Positions 1 through 4,424 of a stretch of DNA of 6,006 bases are shown piece after piece. Position 1 is the stretch's first letter. Every line of letters starts with the position of its first letter. The notes beneath the pieces are model-generated. The model searched no databases. It was not told the DNA's origin and worked only from the letters and a program-made list of their open reading frames with translations. The translations under genes were made by a program, and so were the position numbers. Source of the stretch: Eubacterium sp. (GTDB lineage: Bacteria; Bacillota; Clostridia; Lachnospirales; Lachnospiraceae); contig DOVJ01000198.1 of NCBI GenBank assembly GCA_003520145.1, positions 1-6,006 of the forward strand, given 5' to 3'.

Positions 1-726
1 AACTACATGATCATGCAGGCTTATGATTTCTATAAGCTTTACAAGGATTATGGCTGTAACATGGAGTTTGGTGGTGATGACCAGTGGAGCAACATGCTTG
101 CAGGTACAGAGCTTATAAGACGTAAGCTTGGTAAGGATGCTTATGCTATGACTATTAACCTTCTTCTTAACTCAGAGGGCAAGAAGATGGGTAAGACTCA
201 GTCTGGTGCTGTATGGCTTGATGAGAAGAAGACTTCACCTTATGAGTTCTTCCAGTATTGGCGTAATATAGACGATGCAGATGTTATTAAGTGCCTTAAG
301 ATGCTTACATTCCTCTCACTTGAAGAGATAGAGAAGATGAGCACTTGGGAAGGCGCTAAGATCAACGAAGCTAAGGAAATACTTGCTTTCGAACTTACCA
401 AGATGATTCACGGCGAGGAAGAGGCTACTAAGGCTATGGAAGCTGCAAGAGCCGTATTCTCAGGCAAGGCATCAGAGAATATGCCTACCATAAAGCTTGA
501 GGGCGCTGACTTTACAGATGGTTCTATCGATATCGTAACTATCCTTCAGAAGGCTGGACTTGTTGGTTCAAGATCAGATGGAAGAAGAGCCTGTGAACAG
601 GGCGGCGTACTTCTTAACGATGAGAAGGTTACAGACTTCAAGGCTTCATATGCTAAGGATGTATTTGCTGGTGATGGTGTCATAATCAAGAAGGGCAAGA
701 AGAATATAGTTAAAGTTGTATTATAA
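1..726 (+). CDS. tyrS: Tyrosyl-tRNA synthetase, C-terminal part (5' end outside window)
   Basis: Cytoplasmic class I aminoacyl-tRNA synthetase that activates tyrosine with ATP and loads it onto tRNA-Tyr. The reading frame is open from base 1, so the gene starts upstream; 241 residues are visible of a family usually a little over 400. Seen: the tyrosine-site region with EFGGDDQWSNMLAG (about bases 64-105), the class I signature KMSKS in the variant form KMGKT (184-198), and the conserved block KTSPYEFFQYWRN just after it. A C-terminal S4-type RNA-binding domain follows (about 535-720, with SRSDGRRACEQGGVLLNDEKV split over its first half). The HIGH motif lies outside the window. The stop is TAA at 724-726, with a terminator 15 bases later, so this is the last gene of its transcript. 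Codon use (many CTT, AAG, GCT) matches the genes at the right of the window and differs from the AT-rich cassette downstream. Confidence 0.97.
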   Translation, partial: NYMIMQAYDFYKLYKDYGCNMEFGGDDQWSNMLAGTELIRRKLGKDAYAMTINLLLNSEGKKMGKTQSGAVWLDEKKTSPYEFFQYWRNIDDADVIKCLKMLTFLSLEEIEKMSTWEGAKINEAKEILAFELTKMIHGEEEATKAMEAARAVFSGKASENMPTIKLEGADFTDGSIDIVTILQKAGLVGSRSDGRRACEQGGVLLNDEKVTDFKASYAKDVFAGDGVIIKKGKKNIVKVVL

Positions 727-740
727 TTATGACTGAATAG

Positions 741-769
741 AGAGGCTGTGGGAAGCAGCCTCTTTTTTT
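741..769 (+). terminator. Rho-independent terminator of tyrS
   Basis: A perfect 8-bp stem AGAGGCTG (741-748) / CAGCCTCT (756-763) with a 7-nt loop runs straight into a T tract (763-769). It starts 15 bases after the tyrS stop codon. Confidence 0.93.
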
Positions 770-774
770 ATCTC

Positions 775-815
775 AGTCGGAGAAGACCCCTTCCTCTTAG
801 CAAAGTGAAGGAAAG
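775..815 (+). repeat. Dispersed 41-bp repeat, copy A
   Basis: This stretch matches 5896-5936 in the same orientation at 37 of 41 positions, without gaps. The longest identical run is 18 bases, CTTCCTCTTAGCAAAGTG (790-807). The unit begins AGTCGGAG and contains a short possible hairpin, TTCCT (791-795) with AGGAA (809-813), retained in both copies although the base before AGGAA differs. Both copies sit directly behind the 3' end of a gene. This suggests a small non-coding repeat family (REP- or MITE-like) rather than a shared coding domain. No reading frame is conserved between the copies. Confidence 0.75.
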
Positions 816-914
816 TGTTCAAATAACCACAAAGAGAGAAAATAAAAATGATTATAAAGATGATGGGTTTATCCTCATAGTATCTAATACTTGGTATAGG
901 AATTGACAAATAAG

Positions 915-943
915 TTGATAATCAAAGAAGAAACTGCTACAAT
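915..943 (+). promoter_or_regulatory. Strong sigma-A promoter with extended -10
   Basis: The -35 box TTGATA (915-920) and the -10 box TACAAT (938-943) are separated by exactly 17 bp. A TG at 935-936 makes an extended -10 (TGC-TACAAT). Predicted start of transcription is near 950. The only thing between this start and the next terminator is about 70 nt of non-coding sequence, so the promoter drives either a small RNA or an attenuated leader for the genes from 1056 on. Confidence 0.75.
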
Positions 944-949
944 ATTCTT

Positions 950-1020
950 AGAAGTTAATCCTTCGACTGTGAGCAAGAGGGATTACAGTTTTGCAGACGG
1001 TGCCCTCTTGCTCTTTTTTT
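950..1020 (+). ncRNA. Putative ~70-nt small RNA or attenuator leader
   Basis: The element is defined by a near-consensus promoter ending at 943 and a strong terminator ending at 1020, with no plausible open reading frame between. The RNA would have a short 5' single-stranded part (about 950-970) and then a long hairpin: an 11-bp perfect stem (971-981 with 1003-1013) around a 21-nt loop that includes CAGTTTTGCAG. I do not recognise it as a known riboswitch: no preQ1, T-box or purine-type core is visible. Two readings fit. It may be an independent small RNA whose large loop is the pairing surface, or a leader that ends transcription before the AT-rich cassette unless the hairpin is prevented. 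The second promoter at 1034-1042 favours the independent small RNA. Confidence 0.5.
971..1020 (+). terminator. Strong intrinsic terminator ahead of the AT-rich cassette
   Basis: A perfect 11-bp stem GAGCAAGAGGG (971-981) / CCCTCTTGCTC (1003-1013) is followed by seven T (1014-1020). The loop of 21 nt is unusually large for a simple terminator, which is why it is also considered part of a functional small RNA. On the opposite strand there is no T tract, so it works in the plus direction only. Confidence 0.9.
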
Positions 1021-1033
1021 AAATTAATGATTT

Positions 1034-1042
1034 TGATATAAT
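1034..1042 (+). promoter_or_regulatory. Extended -10 promoter for the cassette genes
   Basis: TG at 1034-1035 followed one base later by a perfect TATAAT (1037-1042). The -35 position, 17 bp upstream, falls on the T tract of the preceding terminator (1014-1019) and is a poor match, so recognition would rest on the extended -10. Predicted start near 1049 leaves only a few bases before the ribosome site AGAGGTG (1052-1058). Confidence 0.55.
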
Positions 1043-1055
1043 TTCACATAAAGAG

Positions 1056-1232
1056 GTGAGAAGCATAGAAAAAACAAAATGTAATCGCTGCCATAACTAT
1101 TATCTAAAAACAGAGTTTCGTCAAAAAAGTGTCTTGCTTACATGGTTTTGCAAGCATGTAAAAGAAGATTTTGATTTTGAAACATATGTTACTGTAAAAA
1201 ATGATTTGATAAGAGTAGGTGTGGTCAAATAA
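1056..1232 (+). CDS. Cys/His-rich mini-protein, start codon uncertain
   Basis: An open frame reads from the stop at 1020-1022 to TAA at 1230-1232 and has no ATG near its beginning. The usable standard start is GTG at 1056-1058 (58 aa), but that GTG lies inside the likely ribosome site AGAGGTG. The codon at a proper distance from that site is ATA at 1065-1067, which would give a 55-aa protein beginning (M)EKTKCNRCHNYY. Visible features are a CNRCH cluster near the N terminus and WFCKH at residues 26-30 (ATA numbering), a pattern compatible with a small zinc-binding finger; the C-terminal half is acidic and then hydrophobic. The gene lies 20 nt upstream of the 172-aa gene and shares its AT-rich composition, so it looks like the first member of a three-gene operon. 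I do not recognise the family. It may be a functional gene with a rare AUA start, or one silenced by an ATG-to-ATA change. Confidence 0.5.
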   Translation: MRSIEKTKCNRCHNYYLKTEFRQKSVLLTWFCKHVKEDFDFETYVTVKNDLIRVGVVK

Positions 1233-1252
1233 ACACAAAAGAAAGGTGTCAA

Positions 1253-1771
1253 ATGATGCATTCTAAAAATAGCCTTTTTAAAGAATTTATAAGTGGTGGT
1301 ATTAGTGGAGCAATTTCAAATCCTATGTCTCCTGAAGCTCAGTTACACGCATATAAATATTATGAGGAAATAAGACATAGGAAAGATGATATCTATAAAA
1401 TATCCCAATATACAGGTTATACTCCGGAACAAATTTTGCAAGTGAAAAACTTTTTGTTTATTGAAACACATCTTTTATCTTCAGGTATTCACAGATTTGA
1501 TCCGTGTTTTGAAATTGCAGAATCTTGGCAAAGATTATCCGACATGCAAGATTATGTTCAGGAACACGACAAACTTCTAATTCCTTATGAATTAATGGAA
1601 ATTGATTTAATAAATGAAGGTATGAGTCAAGAAAAGGCTCATGTTAAAACAAGTGAAGTATATGATTATCCTAGGGCGTCCGATAAGTTTTATAAAAAAT
1701 TGCAAACTCAAAAGAAGAAAGTCATTAGCAAAGAAGAAGTTCCACAAAAAGATATGGAAATGGAGATTTAA
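1253..1771 (+). CDS. 172-aa helical protein, phage-head/toxin C-terminal-domain-like
   Basis: Function not established. Ribosome site GAAAGGTG (1241-1248) precedes two ATGs, at 1253 and 1256; either could be used. A Gly/Ser-rich start (residues 11-24, FISGGISGAISNP) is followed by helical segments. Blocks visible are YTGYTPEQILQVKNFLF (53-69), ETH (71-73), RFDPCFEIAESWQRL (81-95), HDKLL (105-109), ELMEIDLINEGMSQEKAH (113-130) and TSEVYDY (133-139). The lysine-rich tail (about 148-172) looks disordered. No signal peptide or membrane segment is present. From memory, this order of blocks (acid-x-H, RF-P-x-x-IA-SWQRL, HD-LL, E--L---G-S-EAH, Y-Y) occurs at C termini of phage minor head proteins and of secreted polymorphic toxins in Clostridia; I could not check this. 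Here it stands alone without the usual carrier. The next gene begins 2 nt after the stop, as in toxin-immunity or toxin-antitoxin pairs. Confidence 0.85.
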   Translation: MMHSKNSLFKEFISGGISGAISNPMSPEAQLHAYKYYEEIRHRKDDIYKISQYTGYTPEQILQVKNFLFIETHLLSSGIHRFDPCFEIAESWQRLSDMQDYVQEHDKLLIPYELMEIDLINEGMSQEKAHVKTSEVYDYPRASDKFYKKLQTQKKKVISKEEVPQKDMEMEI

Positions 1772-1773
1772 AA

Positions 1774-1998
1774 ATGGTATATATCAATGTTGTTAGCTTA
1801 AATCCAATTGTTTTAAACTGTCATAAAAATAGTATAGACGGAGAAGCTTTTAGGCTTGTTATTGATCCGGAAACCAAAGAAGTATTAGAACAACCCAAAG
1901 ATTCAAATATAGATGTTTCAATCGCTTATTCAAAAGTCTTTGGATACTTATTAAATAACAAACCCTTACCTACATCTATGGTAGCTGAATGGGGATAA
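1774..1998 (+). CDS. 74-aa small protein, possible partner or immunity protein
   Basis: ATG at 1774, 2 nt after the stop of the 172-aa gene, with GGAG at 1762-1765 as ribosome site inside the end of that gene. This is tight translational coupling. The protein has no signal peptide, membrane segment or catalytic motif that I recognise. Its middle, SIDGEAFRLVIDPETKEVLE (residues 20-39), reads like two beta strands joined by a D-P-E-T turn, followed by a helical stretch (SIAYSKVFGYLLNNKPL) and a short conserved-looking end VAEWG. Sequence is acidic overall. Position and size fit an immunity or antitoxin protein for the upstream product, but that is inference from arrangement only; it could equally be a small conserved accessory protein of a mobile element. 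It is the last gene of the cassette; a palindrome at 2035-2082 may end the transcript. Confidence 0.85.
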   Translation: MVYINVVSLNPIVLNCHKNSIDGEAFRLVIDPETKEVLEQPKDSNIDVSIAYSKVFGYLLNNKPLPTSMVAEWG

Positions 1999-2034
1999 TA
2001 TATTATATTCAGATATGAGGAGACTTGAAATCAT

Positions 2035-2082
2035 ATTCTAATCGCAAAAAGTGTAGAATTCTACATTTTTGTGGATTAGAAT
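2035..2082. repeat. 48-bp near-perfect palindrome, possible bidirectional terminator
   Basis: The whole segment is symmetric about 2058/2059. The inner part is a perfect 14-bp palindrome TGTAGAATTCTACA (2052-2065) flanked by AAAA (2047-2050) and TTTT (2067-2070). The outer arms ATTCTAATC (2035-2043) and GATTAGAAT (2074-2082) pair perfectly. Of 24 symmetric pairs 20 are complementary, the exceptions being 2044-2046 with 2071-2073 and a G/T at 2051/2066. As RNA it folds into a long hairpin whose inner stem is followed by T5, so it could terminate the cassette transcript. Perfect symmetry over two nested levels also fits a protein-binding site or the end product of a palindromic mobile element. 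Confidence 0.7.
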
Positions 2083-2138
2083 TCTGCTGGAGTTAAGATG
2101 CATAAGGTTCAATATTATTACAGAAAGAAAGGTAGAAT

Positions 2139-2241
2139 ATGAATTATCCTTGGTGTGTCGATCTTGCGAATATATTACAGGGGGGATGCTTTTTCGGAGG
2201 TATTCTATGAAAAGTATAATCCTAAGCTGATTATCGGATAA
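2139..2241 (+). pseudogene. Tiny gene broken by a frameshift in a G6 run
   Basis: Ribosome site AAAGGT (2128-2133) leads to ATG at 2139. The frame reads MNYPWCVDLANILQ and then, after six G (2180-2185), GGCFFGGIL and stop at 2208-2210 (23 aa). If one G of the run is left out, the frame continues as DAFSEVFYEKYNPKLIIG to TAA at 2239-2241, giving a 33-residue product that looks like normal protein. This suggests a one-base insertion in the G run, either real decay, slippage-type switching, or a sequencing error. Family not recognised. It may be a remnant of a larger gene, since it ends just before the terminator at 2250-2290. Confidence 0.4.
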
Positions 2242-2290
2242 AAACAGTAAAGGATCAGTAATTACATGAAAACATGCATTACTGATCCTT
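2240..2290 (-). terminator. Terminator of the LeuA-AraC fusion gene
   Basis: A perfect 13-bp stem AAGGATCAGTAAT (2250-2262) / ATTACTGATCCTT (2278-2290), with an additional CATG/CATG pairing inside the loop region. Read on the minus strand it begins 9 bases after the fusion gene's stop codon (2299-2301) and is followed by ACTG and then five T (complement of 2240-2244), so it is an intrinsic terminator, slightly imperfect in its U-tract spacing. The stem could also block transcription coming from the left. Confidence 0.85.
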
Positions 2291-2298
2291 CGTTATAT

Positions 2299-4290
2299 TT
2301 ATATATGCTGCTGTCTATACTTTGCAGGGTTTACGCCGAAGTGCTTCTTGAATGTTCTTGAGAAGTGTTCAACTGTCGGATATCCTACTGACTTCGCAAT
2401 CTTCTCGATTGTTGTGTTAGTGTTGCGAAGAAGCGACTTGGCTCTTTTGAGTCTAACGTTAGTAAGCTGTTCCTTGAAGGTCTTGCCGGTTGTTTCCTTG
2501 ATGATCTTCGAGGTGTACTGAGTTGTGAGATTGAAGTGATTAGCTACGTCTCCAAGTGTTACAGTGCTGTAATTGTTGGCGATGTAGTTGATCATCTCGA
2601 GCATTCTCTTATCCACGGTTGGTTTGTTCTTGAAAACCTGTGGAAGCTTGTTGACAGCTACGCTGAGGGCGTTGATAGAAGCCTTGATGATATCATCATC
2701 GGTGCCGGCGCCCCAGTACATAGTGCCGTTCTGCTTGATTCCTACGTAGGCCATAGCCTTGGAAGAAGAACCGGCAGTGAGAGCGTGCTCTTCGTATACG
2801 GACAATTCGTAAGATACGTTGAAGTACTGCTTAAGAGCGTTGCTTACAGCGTCTAAGCGGCCGTTACCGTTGCTTACGATATCTGCTGAGCTAGAAGCAG
2901 TCTTGATGGTCGCTGTAGCGACTATGCTGTCTTCTTTCTGTTTAAAATGTGTCTCCGGCACTGTAAATATCGGCGTGAATGAAAGGTAATTCTCCTCGAA
3001 GATAGAGTAGATCCAGCTAGGAGATATCTCTTTGTTCTCACGGTCAGAGATGTTCTTAACTGTGTAGCTGACTTCTTCGCTCATAGCCTTAGGAAGCGAG
3101 AGAGAGTAGTTACGGTTAAGTATGTATGATACGCCGCCCTTACCAGACTGGCTGTTGATTCTTATAACGTCTGAATCATAGGTTCTGCCTACATCTTCAG
3201 GATCGATAGGAAGGTAAGGAACTGTCCATAATCCGTTCGGATCCTTCTCTCTGCATGCCATACCCTTAGCGATAGCATCCTGGTGTGAGCCTGAGAATGC
3301 TGAGAATACGAGGTCACCAGCGTATGGGTGTCTCTCGTGAACCTTAAGGTTAGTAACTCTTTCGTAGAGCTCGCGAAGCTTAGGAATCTCAGAGAGGTCA
3401 AGCTTAGGATCGATGCCGTATGCAACGAGGTTCATAGCGACTGTAAGTATATCTACGTTACCTGTTCTTTCGCCATTACCAAAGAGTGTACCCTCGACTC
3501 TGTCAGCACCTGCGAGAACGCCAAGTTCAGTATCGGCGATGCCGCAGCCTCTGTCGTTGTGACCGTGGATACTCAAGATAACATTCTCACGGTGAGCGAG
3601 GTGCTTGTTTAAGTAAGCGATCTGGTTAGCGAATACGTGAGGCATGGCAGTCTCAACCGTAGCAGGTATGTTGATGATGACCTTGTTCTTCTTAGTTGGC
3701 TTGAATACCTCTATAACGGCGTTGCATACCTCAAGAGCGTACTCAACCTCAGTGCCATGGAAGCTCTCAGGGCTGTATTCGAAGCCGAAGTTGCCTTCTG
3801 TTTCGTCAGCGAGCTTCTTAAGAAGCTTAGCACCGTCTGTAGCGATCTTCTTGATCTCTTCCTTGGACTTCTTGAAAACCTGCTCTCTCTGCGCAACAGA
3901 GGTAGAGTTGTAGAGGTGGATGATGGCTCTTGGAGCGCCCTTAACAGCCTCAAATGTTTTCTTGATGATGTGCTCTCTTGCCTGAGTAAGTACCTGTATA
4001 GTAACGTCGTCAGGTATCATGTTCTTCTCTATAAGTGCACGAAGGAATTCGTATTCTGTCTCGGATGCAGCAGGGAAGCCTACTTCGATCTCCTTAAAGC
4101 CCATGTCGACAAGAGCCTTAAAGAATTCAAGCTTCTTGTCGAGATTCATAGGCTCAATGAGGGCCTGGTTGCCGTCTCTAAGATCGACAGAGCACCATAT
4201 AGGTGCGCTTTCTATGTGATCCTTGTTAACCCAGTCTGTGTAATTCTCCGGTGGGAGAAAGTACTGTCTTTTGTACTTCTTGTAGTTCAT
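2299..4290 (-). CDS. leuA: 2-isopropylmalate synthase fused to an AraC-family DNA-binding domain
   Basis: First step of leucine biosynthesis: acetyl-CoA plus 2-ketoisovalerate gives 2-isopropylmalate, in the cytoplasm. Residues about 1-400 are a type-2 LeuA catalytic barrel: APIWCSVDLRDGNQALIEPM (29-48), EVGFPAASETE (69-79), EYSPESFHGTE (171-181), IHGHNDRG (241-248), FGNGERTGNVD (270-280), AFSGSHQDAI (331-340) and NSQSGKGG (379-386). By analogy with the Mycobacterium enzyme, D39, H242, H244 and N278 bind the divalent metal; all are present. Residues about 425-550 are the LeuA regulatory/dimer domain that senses leucine (NGNGRLDA at 474-481, YWGAGTDDDI at 525-534). LeuA of this type normally ends here. 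In this protein, residues 561-660 are a full AraC/XylS domain with two helix-turn-helices: LGDVANHFNLT (579-589), then VRLKRAKSLL (612-621), IEKIAKSVGY (628-637), HFSRTFKKHFG (642-652) and P-x-x-YR. The frame is continuous and codon use uniform. ATG at 4290 with AGGAGG 6 nt upstream (4296-4301) is a firm start. Confidence 0.96.
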   Translation of the reverse strand: MNYKKYKRQYFLPPENYTDWVNKDHIESAPIWCSVDLRDGNQALIEPMNLDKKLEFFKALVDMGFKEIEVGFPAASETEYEFLRALIEKNMIPDDVTIQVLTQAREHIIKKTFEAVKGAPRAIIHLYNSTSVAQREQVFKKSKEEIKKIATDGAKLLKKLADETEGNFGFEYSPESFHGTEVEYALEVCNAVIEVFKPTKKNKVIINIPATVETAMPHVFANQIAYLNKHLAHRENVILSIHGHNDRGCGIADTELGVLAGADRVEGTLFGNGERTGNVDILTVAMNLVAYGIDPKLDLSEIPKLRELYERVTNLKVHERHPYAGDLVFSAFSGSHQDAIAKGMACREKDPNGLWTVPYLPIDPEDVGRTYDSDVIRINSQSGKGGVSYILNRNYSLSLPKAMSEEVSYTVKNISDRENKEISPSWIYSIFEENYLSFTPIFTVPETHFKQKEDSIVATATIKTASSSADIVSNGNGRLDAVSNALKQYFNVSYELSVYEEHALTAGSSSKAMAYVGIKQNGTMYWGAGTDDDIIKASINALSVAVNKLPQVFKNKPTVDKRMLEMINYIANNYSTVTLGDVANHFNLTTQYTSKIIKETTGKTFKEQLTNVRLKRAKSLLRNTNTTIEKIAKSVGYPTVEHFSRTFKKHFGVNPAKYRQQHI

Positions 4291-4311
4291 ATAGTCCTCC
4301 TAATAAAATCT

Positions 4312-4328
4312 TGTCAAGTATATTGACA
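4312..4328. promoter_or_regulatory. Inverted repeat TGTCAA-N5-TTGACA over the fusion gene's start region
   Basis: Perfect hexamer arms TGTCAA (4312-4317) and TTGACA (4323-4328), separated by GTATA. It overlaps the last base of the fusion gene's -10 box and covers its predicted transcription start and the beginning of its leader. A protein bound here would block this promoter, so it is a candidate repressor or autoregulatory operator. That is inference from position and symmetry. Confidence 0.45.
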
Positions 4329-4356
4329 TTTTAACACCTGATTTGGAGTTTGTAAA
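4328..4356 (-). promoter_or_regulatory. Sigma-A promoter of the LeuA-AraC fusion gene
   Basis: On the minus strand: -35 TTTACA (4356-4351), 17-bp spacer, -10 TAAAAT (4333-4328), with TG one base before the -10 (extended -10). Predicted start is near 4321, giving a leader of about 30 nt. That is too short for a T-box or a leucine-codon attenuator, so control, if any, should act at initiation. Confidence 0.75.
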
Positions 4357-4358
4357 GT

Positions 4359-4386
4359 CTTTTTTGCAAAAAAGTTGAAAAAAGTT
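4359..4386. promoter_or_regulatory. Candidate operator between divergent promoters: 16-bp palindrome plus 10-bp direct repeat
   Basis: CTTTTTTGCAAAAAAG (4359-4374) is a perfect 16-bp palindrome. It lies between the -35 box of the fusion gene (ends 4356) and the -35 box of the lipase gene (starts 4375), almost filling the gap. Its right half continues into a tandem repeat with a 10-bp period, AAAAAAGTT at 4368-4376 and again at 4378-4386, that is, one helical turn apart and overlapping the lipase -35. AraC-family proteins often bind direct repeats in phase with the helix. A-rich tracts upstream of -35 boxes can also simply act as UP elements, so the operator reading is tentative. Confidence 0.45.
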
Positions 4387-4403
4387 CGGATAAACTGTAT
4401 AAT
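4375..4403 (+). promoter_or_regulatory. Sigma-A promoter of the lipase-like lipoprotein gene
   Basis: The -35 TTGAAA (4375-4380) and a perfect -10 TATAAT (4398-4403) are separated by 17 bp. Predicted start near 4410 puts the ribosome site AAGGAG (4412-4417) almost at the 5' end of the message, so the leader is very short. Confidence 0.8.
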
Positions 4404-4424
4404 TATGATACAAGGAGATTGCTT

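Noticed and set aside
848..880. ATG-initiated 10-codon frame in the tyrS-cassette gap
   Set aside because: No good ribosome site, very short, and no sign of conservation visible.
727..909. Minus-strand 60-codon frame behind tyrS
   Set aside because: It starts at a TTG without a ribosome site and runs through the tyrS terminator and repeat copy A. Composition is that of non-coding DNA.
950..1771. Type III toxin-antitoxin arrangement (RNA antitoxin, terminator, toxin)
   Set aside because: The promoter-RNA-terminator-toxin order is suggestive, but the RNA shows no tandem repeats and the 172-aa protein does not look like ToxN-type endoribonucleases. An extra gene also lies between.
2025..2096. 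TTG-initiated 23-codon frame across the palindrome, preceded by GAGGAG
   Set aside because: The spacing from the ribosome site to TTG is only 2 nt, and the translation is dictated by the palindrome.
2536..4326. Several plus-strand open frames opposite the LeuA-AraC gene, the longest about 229 codons
   Set aside because: They lie antisense to a firmly recognised gene, have no convincing ribosome site, and their translations show no domain.
4291..4327. T-box or leucine attenuator upstream of leuA
   Set aside because: The leader is only about 30 nt, with no specifier-loop or leader-peptide structure.
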